Of a stretch of 64,000 nucleotides of DNA, positions 1 through 8,666 are shown piece after piece. Position 1 is the stretch's first letter. The number at the start of each line of letters is the position of its first letter. The notes beneath the pieces are model-generated. The model was not told the origin of the DNA. It was given only the letters and a program-made list of their open reading frames with translations, and made no database searches. A program made the position numbers and the translations under genes. Origin of the DNA: Geminicoccaceae bacterium (GTDB lineage: Bacteria; Pseudomonadota; Alphaproteobacteria; Geminicoccales; Geminicoccaceae); NCBI GenBank assembly GCA_028285265.1, contig JANQPX010000034.1, positions 83,255 through 147,254 on the forward strand, in the 5' to 3' direction.

Positions 1-249
1 GTCGCCTTCGACTTTGACGAACGCGATCCAGGCGTTCTCGAAATGCTGAAGCTCGCCGTCGACGGCGCCAAGCGCAATGGTCGCCACTGCGGCATCTGCG
101 GTCAGGCACCGTCCGATTATCCGGAAATCGCCGAATATCTCGTGCGCATCGGCATCGAGTCCATGAGCCTGACCGCGGATACGGTCATCGAAACCACACT
201 CGCCGTGCTTGATCTGGAGAAGAAACTCGGACGCGCGCCCCGCGATTGA
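1..249 (+). CDS. ppsA: Phosphoenolpyruvate synthase, C-terminal fragment (cut by window start)
   Basis: The reading frame is open from base 1 and stops at TGA 247-249, so only the last 82 residues are seen. They carry the motif G-I-C-G-Q-A-P-S-D-Y-P followed by GIESMSLTADTVIET, which is the end of the C-terminal TIM-barrel PEP-binding domain; the Cys of this motif is catalytic in PpsA/PPDK enzymes. PpsA converts pyruvate, ATP and water to PEP, AMP and phosphate in gluconeogenesis. The neighbouring hydrogenase and phosphofructokinase genes suggest a central-carbon and redox locus. PPDK shares this domain, but the spacing after the Cys motif fits PpsA better. Confidence 0.85.
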   Translation, partial: VAFDFDERDPGVLEMLKLAVDGAKRNGRHCGICGQAPSDYPEIAEYLVRIGIESMSLTADTVIETTLAVLDLEKKLGRAPRD

Positions 250-583
250 ACGATCTAAGGCGTTGTTCGCTGCTCGACAGGTCTTCTCGGAATGTTGATG
301 ACACCGATTTGCCGGTTCTCTGATGCCATCCTGGCTGGCGACACTGTCGGGCTGACATCGATCATCGGTCATAAGACTGAATCGACAATTCATCGAGGAA
401 GCTCACGATGGCGAAAACCTCAGGTCGCATGTCGATAACCCCATCTCCAGGGCTGTTTGCGACCTAGCCGATCAGGCTGCGAGACAATGCACGAACGGAC
501 GAATGCCAGTGTCCTGCGGAGAACCGTCGATGGTACGAGGCCAGCGTTCGAAAACGATCTCGGTCTAACCCGCGGCGGATCCT
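250..583. other. Intergenic stretch, no gene seen
   Basis: This 334-base gap lies between ppsA on the plus strand and the end of the hydrogenase operon on the minus strand, so the two converge here. Short frames exist but none has a convincing ribosome site and recognisable protein. No strong hairpin with a T-run was found. Confidence 0.5.
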
Positions 584-847
584 TCAGTCCGCAACATCAA
601 TGCTCTCCAGGACGACATCCTGCGCGCGATCGTCGGCAGGATCGTCGGAGATGGTGACGTCAAGCATCGCATGCTCGGCAAGCGTTCCCTTTGCCGCCAG
701 CTCGAAATGCTCGGCGAAGTGGGCCTTCGTCATGTGGGAAAGCGCGCCACACCAGACCTTGACCCCAGTGACCTTCTTGGCACCTTCCTCTTTGGCGATG
801 GCCTTGATCTGGCTGAGTAGCCCCGTCATCAGGGAGGCTTCATGCAT
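584..847 (-). CDS. hypA: Short HypA-like nickel incorporation protein lacking the zinc ribbon
   Basis: The product is 87 residues, beginning M-H-E-A-S-L-M, the canonical HypA/HybF N-terminus in which Met1 and His2 bind nickel. Middle residues VTGVKVWCGALSHM and the C-terminal SDDPADDRAQDVVLESI fit the family. HypA is normally about 113 residues with two CxxC pairs binding zinc; neither pair is present, so this is the short form. HypA delivers nickel to the hydrogenase large subunit. The start overlaps the protease gene by 8 bases, indicating translational coupling. A longer upstream extension of the frame is rejected because it runs antisense-like through the protease gene. Confidence 0.8.
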   Translation of the reverse strand: MHEASLMTGLLSQIKAIAKEEGAKKVTGVKVWCGALSHMTKAHFAEHFELAAKGTLAEHAMLDVTISDDPADDRAQDVVLESIDVAD

Positions 848-1313
848 GGGTCGTCTCGAGAAGCTGGAGGATTTCTTCGGCAACAAGCTTGACGGACGCC
901 TGTACCGGCTCGGAGAGCGGCGTTCCGGTTTCGAAGATTGCCCCCTCAATCGCATAGACGCGGCACCGCCCCGGCAACGTACCAAGAGCACGGGCAATCT
1001 CAATTGCCTGGGGAACACCGAAGCCGTGCGAGGAGGTATCGGCAAGATCGGACGGCAATGCAGTCGCACCAACGTCGAACGTCCTATAGCGACCTGGGGC
1101 CACGCCAGAGCAGGCGGCGTCGACGATCAAGACCATGTCCCGATCCATCATCGCATCCACCAAACCGGTCGACTCGCCCCATTGCTGCATCACGTCGATG
1201 TCGTCGCGATGCTTCAGGCGGCGCTGCAACAGCTCAGCCACGACGAGACCTGCCCCGTCATCACCGCAGTCGGCATTGCCGACACCGATGATCAGCGTGC
1301 GCGCTTTGGTCAT
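840..1313 (-). CDS. [NiFe]-hydrogenase maturation endopeptidase (HyaD/HoxW family)
   Basis: This 157-residue protein starts MTKARTLIIGVGNADCGDDGAG, the GxGN-x4-DDG nickel-sensing motif of the M52 protease family, and later has the conserved Asp in VLIVDAACSG and the SSHGFGVP motif. The enzyme trims the C-terminal tail of the large subunit after nickel insertion. Its target is almost certainly the adjacent large subunit, whose stop is only 18 bases upstream and which still carries a short tail after its last nickel-ligand motif. Length is normal for the family. Confidence 0.9.
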   Translation of the reverse strand: MTKARTLIIGVGNADCGDDGAGLVVAELLQRRLKHRDDIDVMQQWGESTGLVDAMMDRDMVLIVDAACSGVAPGRYRTFDVGATALPSDLADTSSHGFGVPQAIEIARALGTLPGRCRVYAIEGAIFETGTPLSEPVQASVKLVAEEILQLLETTHA

Positions 1314-1331
1314 CGGATCAGCTCACGACCA

Positions 1332-2621
1332 TCAGGCACGATCAATGTCCAATCTCAAAAAATGTGTGGCGCAGGAGATGCAGGGGTCGTAATTGCGCAC
1401 CGTCTGTTCACAACGCCAGCGCAGGTCCACATCGTTCATGTCGAGCCACTTTGGAATGAACGTGGTGAGATCATCCTCAATGGTTGCCTGATTCTGCGAG
1501 GTCGGTGGAATGATGGTCGCCTGTTCGATCGAACCATCGCCGGCGAGCTGATATCGGTGATAAAGCATGCCACGCGGTGCCTCGGTGGCGGCGTGGCCGA
1601 CACCGGCCCGAGGTGGCGTTGGGACGGCCGGAGGATCAGGTGGCTCATAGTTCTCAATAATCCTGAGCGCCTCATCAAAGGCGAAAACCAGCTCGATACT
1701 CCGGATAATGATGCTCTGATAGGGATTTCTGCAGACCGGGCCAAGGCCAACCTCCATCGCGATGTCTTGGGCGAGTTTGGGAAGCTTCATGAAGTTCAGG
1801 CTGTAGCGCGCCATCGGTCCGCAAAAGTAAAAGCCCCGCTCTTTGATTCGACTGTGTAGTGCCGTTGACTGCGGCATATGAAATTCTTCGAAATGATCGG
1901 GATAGCCAGCCGCTTCTGTCTTGAGGCCACGATTGGACATGATCTGTCCTTCATTGAACGGATATTCGTCGGGATGGCAAAGGCTGACGAATTCGTAGTC
2001 GCGTTCGACGTCGGGAAAATCAAAACCCGCAACCCATCGGACCGTTTCAAGCGCGATGTCGCGTCCATCTTTCAGCTTGTCGACAAGTCCGTTCAGCACC
2101 TTCTTCGATGGTGCTTTGTAAAAGCCGCCGACCTTGATATTGACCGGATGGATCTCGCGGCCGCCAACCGTGGCCACAATCTCATTACCGGCTTTTTTCA
2201 TCGCCAACCCTCGCTTCACGACGTCGGGCTGGTCTTTGGCGAGCTCGATCGCACCGGGATAGCCAAGGAAATCGGGCGCGTGCAGCATGTAGACGTGAAG
2301 GCCGTGGCTCTCGATCCACTCGCCGCAATAAAGCAACCGTCGAAGTGCGCGAATCGCCGGCGTGATCCCAACGCCGATCGCCGCCTCCATCGCATGCACG
2401 GCACTCATCTGATAAGCCACCGGGCATATGCCGCAAATGCGTGCGGTGATGTCCGGCGCTTCGGCAAACGCGCGGCCGCGCAAAAAGCCCTCAAAGAACC
2501 TTGGTGGTTCAAAGATATTGAGCTCGGCCTGTTTCACCTCACCGTCACGGATGGTGACTTTAAGCGCCCCCTCACCTTCAACCCGCGCGAGCGCTCCAAC
2601 TTTGATGGTCCTTGTTGTCAT
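1332..2621 (-). CDS. [NiFe]-hydrogenase large (alpha) subunit, group 3b type
   Basis: The 429-residue product has both nickel-binding motifs: RICGICPVAY near the N-terminus (L1, RxCGxC) and DPCISCATHF at the C-terminus (L2, DPCxxCxxH), followed by a nine-residue tail that the downstream protease would remove. Together with NAD(P)-linked beta and gamma subunits in the same operon this fits a group 3b (sulfhydrogenase-type) cytoplasmic enzyme coupling H2 and NADP(H). I place the start at ATG 2621, preceded by GAAGAGAGC and 13 bases after the small-subunit stop, rather than at an upstream in-frame start at 2681 that overlaps that gene by 47 bases. Confidence 0.92.
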   Translation of the reverse strand: MTTRTIKVGALARVEGEGALKVTIRDGEVKQAELNIFEPPRFFEGFLRGRAFAEAPDITARICGICPVAYQMSAVHAMEAAIGVGITPAIRALRRLLYCGEWIESHGLHVYMLHAPDFLGYPGAIELAKDQPDVVKRGLAMKKAGNEIVATVGGREIHPVNIKVGGFYKAPSKKVLNGLVDKLKDGRDIALETVRWVAGFDFPDVERDYEFVSLCHPDEYPFNEGQIMSNRGLKTEAAGYPDHFEEFHMPQSTALHSRIKERGFYFCGPMARYSLNFMKLPKLAQDIAMEVGLGPVCRNPYQSIIIRSIELVFAFDEALRIIENYEPPDPPAVPTPPRAGVGHAATEAPRGMLYHRYQLAGDGSIEQATIIPPTSQNQATIEDDLTTFIPKWLDMNDVDLRWRCEQTVRNYDPCISCATHFLRLDIDRA

Positions 2622-2634
2622 GACGTCGCTCTCT

Positions 2635-3414
2635 TCATGAGGAGCGCTGGCTCTCCCGACGGAAAGGCTCAGCGTTGACATTGAAGGTCCCGTAGACGCG
2701 ATTGATCGCCTGCTGATCCATGCCTAGCTTTTGCAGCTCGGCCCTCAGGCCGTCGACGTTGGGGCTTTCCATCGGTCCAAAGCAGCCGTAGCAGCCGCGA
2801 TCAACGCTCGGGCAAATCGCGCCGCAGCCGTCATGGGTCACGGGACCGAGACAGGGCGTACCCTTGGCGACCATCACGCAGACATTGCCGCGCTGCTTAC
2901 ACGTGACGCAAACACTGTGATGGGAGATCGCCGGTTTCCGCCCGACGAGAAAGGCGGCCAGGAGCTCTAGCAATTGGCCCTTATCGATTGGACAGCCACG
3001 CAGCTCGAAATCGACGGGCACGTGATCAGCGATCGGCGTCGATGTGGCGAGCGTGTCGATATAGTCCGGACGCGCATAGACGATGCTTACGAAGTCCTTC
3101 ACGTCCTTGAAATTGCGCAGGGCTTGGATACCGCCCGACGTGGCGCAAGCGCCGATAGTGATGAGCGTCTTCGACTGTCGTCGGATCTCCTGGATGCGCT
3201 CGGCATCGGCGGGCGTGGTGATCGAGCCTTCGACCAGAGAGACGTCGTAGGGACCATCGAGCTCCGTGCGCGTGGCTTCAAGAAACATCGCGATCTCGAC
3301 AGCTCCAGCAATCGCCAGGATCTCATCCTCGCAATCCAGGAGCGAGAGTTGACAGCCGTCGCAGGACGCAAACTTCCAGACGGCAAGCTTCGGTTTATGC
3401 GGACGATCGGCCAT
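2635..3414 (-). CDS. [NiFe]-hydrogenase small (delta) subunit
   Basis: The 259-residue protein begins with KLAVWKFASCDGCQLSLLD, the CxxC of the proximal [4Fe-4S] cluster, followed by GACATSGG and RGCPIDKGQ which supply its other cysteine ligands. A cysteine-rich C-terminal half (HHSVCVTCKQRGNVC, GCGAICPSVDRGCYGC) provides further clusters. It has no twin-arginine signal, so the enzyme is cytoplasmic, as in group 3. It passes electrons from the NiFe site toward the beta and gamma subunits. The start lies one base after the gamma-subunit stop, indicating tight coupling. Confidence 0.92.
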   Translation of the reverse strand: MADRPHKPKLAVWKFASCDGCQLSLLDCEDEILAIAGAVEIAMFLEATRTELDGPYDVSLVEGSITTPADAERIQEIRRQSKTLITIGACATSGGIQALRNFKDVKDFVSIVYARPDYIDTLATSTPIADHVPVDFELRGCPIDKGQLLELLAAFLVGRKPAISHHSVCVTCKQRGNVCVMVAKGTPCLGPVTHDGCGAICPSVDRGCYGCFGPMESPNVDGLRAELQKLGMDQQAINRVYGTFNVNAEPFRRESQRSS

Positions 3415-3415
3415 C

Positions 3416-4258
3416 TCAGAGTTCCTTGATGGTCAAAAGGCGGCGCAAGCGATCGAAGCTGATGACGGGGCCATCACGGCAAAGGAGATAAGGGCCGTAC
3501 TGGCAGCGCCCGCAATGACCAAGCGCACATTTCATATGACGCTCCATCGATAGATGAATGGCGTCCTCACCGATGTCGGCATCGGTGAGGGCTTGCGCCG
3601 CAAAGCGCATCATGATCTCAGGCCCACAGACAAAGGCCGTGGTGTCAGAAGGATCAAAATCGGCACATGGTATGAGCGTGGTGACCACGCCGACATGCCC
3701 GCGCCAGCTGGTATCGGCATGATCAACGGTGATTTCGATCTGCAGGTCGGAACGGCGGCGCCACGCGTCGAGTTGATCCGGGAACAAAATGCCTTTGACG
3801 CCCCGGGAACCTATGAGAATGGAAACACGACCATAACGCTCTCGCTGGCTGAGAATATGGAGGATCGCTGGACGAAGCGGCGCAAGCCCGAGACCACCGG
3901 AAACAAAGACGACATCCGTGCCCTCAGCCGCTTCGACCGGCCAGGCTGTACCAAACGGCCCACGCACGCCGACAGTCATACCGGGTTCCAGTGATGCCAG
4001 AGCATGGGACACCTTGCCGACATCTCGAATGGTATGAACCAAGCGGCTCGCCCGATCCGCATGGCCACTAACGCTGATCGCTGCCTCGCCAATGCCTGGC
4101 GCGTAGAGCATGTTGAACTGCCCAGGCCGAAAAGCCAGCAGACCCGGATCGTCTACTTCCAAGGTGATGGTCCAGGTGTCGCCAAGTTCCTGCCGTCGAT
4201 CAACGACCGTGGCAAGACTTGGCACCATCGGATCCGTGATGGCGACATGCTGTGTCAT
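3416..4258 (-). CDS. Hydrogenase gamma subunit, FAD/NAD(P)-binding with [2Fe-2S]
   Basis: The 280-residue protein has a ferredoxin-reductase FAD domain (FRPGQFNMLYAPGIGEAAISVSG), an NAD(P)-binding domain with VSGGLGLAPLRPAI and FVCGPEIMMRF, and a C-terminal four-cysteine cluster KCALGHCGRCQ...LLC typical of PyrK/HydG [2Fe-2S] sites. It is the diaphorase part that exchanges electrons with NAD(P)H. It overlaps the preceding cNMP-binding gene by four bases (ATGA), so the two are translationally coupled. Confidence 0.9.
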   Translation of the reverse strand: MTQHVAITDPMVPSLATVVDRRQELGDTWTITLEVDDPGLLAFRPGQFNMLYAPGIGEAAISVSGHADRASRLVHTIRDVGKVSHALASLEPGMTVGVRGPFGTAWPVEAAEGTDVVFVSGGLGLAPLRPAILHILSQRERYGRVSILIGSRGVKGILFPDQLDAWRRRSDLQIEITVDHADTSWRGHVGVVTTLIPCADFDPSDTTAFVCGPEIMMRFAAQALTDADIGEDAIHLSMERHMKCALGHCGRCQYGPYLLCRDGPVISFDRLRRLLTIKEL

Positions 4259-4722
4259 ATCGGCTTGCCGTAGAGGTCGAGGAGTTGCAAGCGCGTGTTG
4301 TGCAACCGCTGGGCCAGTGCAGGGACAAAGCGCTTCATCAGCTCATAGCCAAGACTATTGTCCGCCTCGCACTTTTGCCGGAGACAGGTCGCATCCAAGG
4401 CAACGGCGCGCACCAGCTCCAACGCCTTGGCGTCGTAACTCCAGCGATAGGGTGGCACCAGCCACGAGATGCCGACGATCTCGCCTTCGCCTACCGTCAT
4501 GAACTGCATAGGCTGACGTCCGGGCGCCTTGATCTCAAGGCTGACGCGGCCATGACGGATCAGGAAAAAGGCCGATGCTTCATCGCTCTCGTGGAACAGA
4601 TAGTCATGGGCGCCAAAGCGCACATTCCTGGCGCAACCGCTAATGAGCTCAGAAAATGATGGATCAAGATCGCTGAAGAAGCGATGCGTTCGGATGATGT
4701 CGCCAAGGCCCTGTTGCTGCAT
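4255..4722 (-). CDS. Cyclic nucleotide-binding domain protein inside the hydrogenase operon
   Basis: The 155-residue protein is a single Crp-type cNMP beta-roll: FFSDLDPSFSELISGCARNVRFGAHDYLFHESDEASAFFLIRHGRVSLEI. No helix-turn-helix follows, so it is not a DNA-binding Crp/Fnr regulator. It lies between the beta and gamma subunit genes, 7 bases after the former and overlapping the latter. A regulatory or assembly role for the hydrogenase is an inference from position; the ligand is unknown. Confidence 0.85.
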   Translation of the reverse strand: MQQQGLGDIIRTHRFFSDLDPSFSELISGCARNVRFGAHDYLFHESDEASAFFLIRHGRVSLEIKAPGRQPMQFMTVGEGEIVGISWLVPPYRWSYDAKALELVRAVALDATCLRQKCEADNSLGYELMKRFVPALAQRLHNTRLQLLDLYGKPI

Positions 4723-4729
4723 GTCGTTC

Positions 4730-5887
4730 TCACACCGCTTCGCTGTCTTGCATGGCCTTCACCTCTTCGGTGATGTCGATGCCCACTGGACACCACGTGA
4801 TGCAGCGTCCGCAGCCGACACAACCGCTCTCGCCGAATTGGTCGTGCCAGCTCGCCAACTTGTGGGTCATCCATTGGCGATAGCGCGACCTTGCCGAGCT
4901 CCGGACACTGCCACCGTGGATGTATGCAAAATCGATGCTGAAGCAGGAGGTCCACTGCCGACTGCGGCCAACCACCTCGCCGTCAAACATCACGTCCTCG
5001 TGGACGTCTGTGCAAAAGCAGGTTGGACAGACCATGGTACAGTTTCCGCATGTCAGACAGCGCTCGGCGACGTCATTCCAACGAGGATGATCAACGCTAC
5101 GCGATACCACCTCACGGACGTCGCCCGGCAGACGTCTTGTCATGGCATCCGCCGTCCTTGCCGAGACCTCAGCCGCGGCGTCGATGTCCCTTGGTGCCGC
5201 GATGTCATGCGGCAGAGCATCGACGAGCCGGCGCCCGCGTTCGGTCCCGATTTGAGCCAAAAAGCGGTGATCGCTTGACGAATCGAGCTCGGTCAGCGCC
5301 AAATCGAAGGCATGCTTGGCTTTCGGCCCAGCGTCCATTGACGAACAAAAGCAGGTCGAGGCGGCTTCAGCACAATTCACGGCGACGATGAAGGCATCCT
5401 TCCGCCGAGATTGATAATGCGTGTCCTTGTAAGCGCCCTCCTCAAACACCCGATCTTGGATGGTCATTGCGCGAATGTCGCAAGCGCGAACGCCAAGAAA
5501 GGCGAGCGAACGCTCGGGCTGTGGCGATGGCCGAAAGGTGTAACCCTGTTCGTCTTTGACCGCCTGCCAAAGAGGCTGCACGGGCGGATGCAAAAAGCGT
5601 TTGAGCGACTCAGGCCCGACCACATAACCGAAACACGCTCTGTCGCCACGCCGCTTCAGTCGATAATACCCGCCCTCCTGCTCATCGGTCCAACCGACCG
5701 GCAAATCACTGATACTCTCGATGTCGCCATAAACGATGGCACCATCGCGTATGGTCGGTCCGAGCGTGCGAAAGCGCGCTTCCCGAAGAGCTGTGATCAG
5801 ACCGTCCAGTGCATCTGGCCGGAGGATGACGTGGTCGACCGGCTCGGTACATTCGGTAGGATCGATGGCTCGTCTCCTAAGTCTCAA
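4730..5887 (-). CDS. Hydrogenase beta subunit, 4Fe-4S ferredoxin type
   Basis: The 385-residue protein carries a conserved FLGVRACDIRAM motif and two ferredoxin-like cysteine sets, ERCLTCGNCTMVCPTCFC and GCVGCGRCITWCPVGID, as in the sulfhydrogenase beta subunit (HydB/AsrA family). It relays electrons between the small subunit and the flavin subunit. The start is uncertain: the first in-frame start is TTG 5887, preceded by TAGGA, and no ATG lies near the N-terminus. It is the first gene of the operon and diverges from pfkB across a 150-base promoter region. Confidence 0.88.
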   Translation of the reverse strand: MRLRRRAIDPTECTEPVDHVILRPDALDGLITALREARFRTLGPTIRDGAIVYGDIESISDLPVGWTDEQEGGYYRLKRRGDRACFGYVVGPESLKRFLHPPVQPLWQAVKDEQGYTFRPSPQPERSLAFLGVRACDIRAMTIQDRVFEEGAYKDTHYQSRRKDAFIVAVNCAEAASTCFCSSMDAGPKAKHAFDLALTELDSSSDHRFLAQIGTERGRRLVDALPHDIAAPRDIDAAAEVSARTADAMTRRLPGDVREVVSRSVDHPRWNDVAERCLTCGNCTMVCPTCFCTDVHEDVMFDGEVVGRSRQWTSCFSIDFAYIHGGSVRSSARSRYRQWMTHKLASWHDQFGESGCVGCGRCITWCPVGIDITEEVKAMQDSEAV

Positions 5888-5954
5888 GCGGTCCTATCGA
5901 CCGCCGCTATCACATCATGAACACCGAACATGGCGGCATGGATGGACGTCGTCT

Positions 5955-5968
5955 TTGCACTCGATCAA
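5955..5968. promoter_or_regulatory. Candidate Fnr/FixK-type box between hydrogenase operon and pfkB
   Basis: The sequence TTGCACTCGATCAA matches the TTGAT-N4-ATCAA consensus at 8 of 10 half-site positions. It sits midway in the 150-base divergent region, 67 bases from the hydrogenase start and 69 from pfkB. Low-oxygen control of both transcripts is an inference. Confidence 0.4.
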
Positions 5969-6037
5969 ATTGTCGTGGCTATTTTTCGGCATACTGCGCA
6001 AACCGGCTTCGCGAAGTGCTGCAGCATCGGAGACCCA

Positions 6038-6964
6038 ATGAAGCCTATCGTCACGCTGACCTTGAACCCGTGCATCGACGCGTCGTCGGAAGCTGACCAC
6101 GTTCAGCCGATGCGCAAGAACCGCGTTACCAATGAGCGTTTTGATCCCGGTGGCGGTGGTATCAATGTGGCGCGGGTGGTCGAGATTCTCGGTGGCAAAG
6201 CCCATGCCATCTACCTTGCGGGCGGCCTCACCGGCCACACGCTCGACAAGATGATCGATGACGTCGGGCTTTCGCGAACGACGATTCCCATCAAGGGCGA
6301 CACGCGGATCAGCCACACCGTCTTCGAACGACGTACGCATCAGGAGTATCGCTTCGTTCCAGAAGGCCCCGAGATCGCCGAAGCCGAATGGCAGGCTTGT
6401 CTCGATGTCGTGACTGAACTGGACGCCGATTATATCGTCGCGAGTGGCAGTCTACCGCATTCAATGCCGATAGACTTTTATGCACGCGTTGCACGAATCA
6501 CGGCAAAGAAGGGCGTCCGCCTGATCCTCGATACATCAGGCGAGCCTTTGAGCGCCGCGCTCGGCGAGGGGATCTACCTCTTGAAACCGAACCATCGCGA
6601 ACTTGCCCAAGTTGCCGGCGCCGACCTTCCGACCCGAGAGGCCCAGCATGCCGCCGCGATGGAGATCACCACCCGCGGACAAAGCGATCTTGTCGCCGTC
6701 AGCCTTGGTGCGGAAGGAGCCTTCATTGCCGATCAGCAAGGCTGCTTTGATCTCGCTGCACCGCCAGCCGACATGCATAGTGCCGTTGGCGCAGGCGATA
6801 GCTTCGTTGCCGGCATGACTCTCGGTCTCGTCAAAGGCCGTGACATCCAAGGATCGCTACGTTTGGCCGTTGCCGCCGGTACAGCCGCCATTATGACGAT
6901 GGGCACAGAGCTCTGCAGGCGCGCTGACGTCGAGAGATTGGATCATCACCTCGCCACGCAGTAG
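6038..6964 (+). CDS. PfkB-family phosphofructokinase
   Basis: The 308-residue sugar kinase opens MKPIVTLTLNPCIDAS, typical of the Pfk-2/FruK/LacC branch, then GGGGINVARVVEILGG (sugar-binding) and GAGDSFVAGM with the catalytic Asp near the C-terminus (anion hole). It probably phosphorylates fructose 6-phosphate or fructose 1-phosphate. No PTS genes are nearby, which favours the 6-phosphofructokinase role. ATG 6038 is preceded by GGAGA and chosen over an upstream in-frame start lacking homology. Location between a hydrogenase and a stress gene suggests use under oxygen limitation. Confidence 0.88.
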   Translation: MKPIVTLTLNPCIDASSEADHVQPMRKNRVTNERFDPGGGGINVARVVEILGGKAHAIYLAGGLTGHTLDKMIDDVGLSRTTIPIKGDTRISHTVFERRTHQEYRFVPEGPEIAEAEWQACLDVVTELDADYIVASGSLPHSMPIDFYARVARITAKKGVRLILDTSGEPLSAALGEGIYLLKPNHRELAQVAGADLPTREAQHAAAMEITTRGQSDLVAVSLGAEGAFIADQQGCFDLAAPPADMHSAVGAGDSFVAGMTLGLVKGRDIQGSLRLAVAAGTAAIMTMGTELCRRADVERLDHHLATQ

Positions 6965-7002
6965 GCGTGGGCTAGAGATCGGAAGCCTCAAGTATCATCA
7001 GT

Positions 7003-7551
7003 TCACTCAGCATCCGGGGTCGACGGCGTGAACTCGTGGACATGAACATCTGATGTCGCATGCTCCATGAGGATCCGAAGGGCGGTATCCCGTCTTTCTG
7101 GCGTCGACAACGTCACCCAGACGAGCAACCCACCACGCTCCAGCTGTTCTTGAAGATGATCCGCATGGCTCTTGTCGAGCCAACGAGCTAGCACGGTGCT
7201 CAACACGGCGCCACTGAGAGCAGCACCGGTGATGACCGCCGCGACCACGCCTGCTGATGCGACGACCGTTCCCGCCGCAATCACGGCAGGTAAAAGCGTG
7301 AGCGACGTGGCGATCGAACGTTCATCGTCAGCAATGTCCGACAGGGTTCGATAAACAACGCGCGGTGCTTTCGGATCGTCTTCGAGCTCTTCGACACGCT
7401 GATAACGATGACCAAGCTTTTCCTCGACCGCGGCTTCACTTGCCAAAAGGCTGATATCGTCTTTGTGAAATCCGGCTTTGATCAAGGCTTCGACGGCTTC
7501 ATCCAAACGGGCAACATCGTCGAAGATCGCGACGGCTTCTGTTTTTGTCAT
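7003..7551 (-). CDS. GSP17M/YflT-like general stress protein with glycine-zipper segment
   Basis: The 182-residue protein has an N-terminal MTKTEAVAIFDDVARLDEAVEALIKAGFHKDDISLLA module, characteristic of proteins related to general stress protein 17M, then a small-residue-rich hydrophobic segment (VIAAGTVVASAGVVAAVITGAALSGAVL) and a C-terminal domain ending in HVHEF. It is probably membrane associated. Function is unknown. It converges with pfkB and has its own upstream region with an Fnr-like box. Confidence 0.7.
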   Translation of the reverse strand: MTKTEAVAIFDDVARLDEAVEALIKAGFHKDDISLLASEAAVEEKLGHRYQRVEELEDDPKAPRVVYRTLSDIADDERSIATSLTLLPAVIAAGTVVASAGVVAAVITGAALSGAVLSTVLARWLDKSHADHLQEQLERGGLLVWVTLSTPERRDTALRILMEHATSDVHVHEFTPSTPDAE

Positions 7552-7619
7552 CCTGGACTCCGCTATCGACGGCTGATGAGCTCCGATGCAGACGCTAGCC
7601 GATCACCATCAAAACCCAT

Positions 7620-7633
7620 TTGCTTTGGATCAA
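7620..7633. promoter_or_regulatory. Candidate Fnr/FixK-type box upstream of the stress protein
   Basis: TTGCTTTGGATCAA keeps the TTG and ATCAA halves of the Fnr/FixK consensus and lies about 70 bases before the start of the gene on the minus strand, a normal position for an activator. It has the same TTGC-N5-ATCAA form as the box near 5.96 kb. Confidence 0.35.
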
Positions 7634-7751
7634 GACATGGACGCTGTCCCGCCAAAAACATCATCGGACCCAAATGATCGTGCGTCCCTGATCGACCCAT
7701 CTCCTAGCAACGACCGCAAACCGGATGGTGCGGCCCAAACGCATTGAGATC

Positions 7752-8666
7752 TCAGCGTTTTTCGGGCGAGCCTAGAACATCGTCGAGAAGCCATCGGCGA
7801 AAGGCCGTGATCTTGGGTTGCTCAACCATGTCTGCCGCCGTCACGAGATAATAGGAGAACGTCAACGGGGTACTGAGTTTAGGATCGAAGGGCCGCACCA
7901 GCCGACCAGCGGCAATGTCGTCGGCCACCAACACATCGCCGACCAAAGCGACTCCGTTGCCGTCAAGCGCCGCCTGCACCGCCATGGCCTCCATCGAAAA
8001 GCGCGGGCCGCGGGTCGAGTCGATGTCGCTCAGTCCGGCAGCCAGCAGCCACATCCGCCAACTCGCCTCGGCCTCCTTCCAGTCGATATGCAAAAGGGTG
8101 TGATGGCGAAGGTCGTCAGGTTGGCGCAAGGGATGCTCGCCATCCAACAAAGCCGGGCTGCAAACCGGTGTGTTCACGTGGCTGAAGAGTTCGTCGACCC
8201 GCACACCGTCATAGCCGCCAGGGCCATAACGCAAAGCGACATCAGCATCACCACGGTTGACGTCCACGAGACGGTCTGTGCCATCAAGGCGGATTTCAAT
8301 GTCCGGATGCTTCGCCCGGAATTGTTCAAGCCTGGGCACGAGCCACATGGCACCGAAGGACGGACTGACACTGATCGTCAAAAGCCCGCTGTCGAGTTGA
8401 GCACGCATGTCCACGACCGCCTTGGCAAGTCTATCAAATCCCTCGCCAAGCGTAGGGAGGGCCGCTTGACCGGCATCGGTCAACCGCAATGACCTGGTCA
8501 GACGATGGAATAGCGGCACCTTGAGCAAGTCTTCGAGCGCCTTGACCTGATGACCGATCGCTGCCGGCGTGACGTTCAACTCGGCCGCCGCCTTAGTGAA
8601 GCTGAGATGTCGTCCGGCCGCTTCGAAAGCACGGAGCGCGTTCAGAGGTGGAAGCTGACGAGTCAT
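7752..8666 (-). CDS. LysR-family regulator, GcvA-like
   Basis: The 304-residue protein begins LPPLNALRAFEAAGRHLSFTKAAAELNVTPAAIGHQVKALE, a LysR winged helix of the GcvA/AmpR subgroup, followed by a substrate-binding domain (LLTISVSPSFGAMWLVPRLEQF). It diverges from a DMT permease gene 277 bases away, the usual arrangement for a LysR regulator and its target. The effector cannot be read from the sequence. Confidence 0.9.
   Translation of the reverse strand: MTRQLPPLNALRAFEAAGRHLSFTKAAAELNVTPAAIGHQVKALEDLLKVPLFHRLTRSLRLTDAGQAALPTLGEGFDRLAKAVVDMRAQLDSGLLTISVSPSFGAMWLVPRLEQFRAKHPDIEIRLDGTDRLVDVNRGDADVALRYGPGGYDGVRVDELFSHVNTPVCSPALLDGEHPLRQPDDLRHHTLLHIDWKEAEASWRMWLLAAGLSDIDSTRGPRFSMEAMAVQAALDGNGVALVGDVLVADDIAAGRLVRPFDPKLSTPLTFSYYLVTAADMVEQPKITAFRRWLLDDVLGSPEKR

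Noticed and set aside
600..1859. Plus-strand frame of 419 codons
   Set aside because: It lies antisense to the hydrogenase large subunit, protease and HypA genes, which have clear motifs; no motif in the antisense product.
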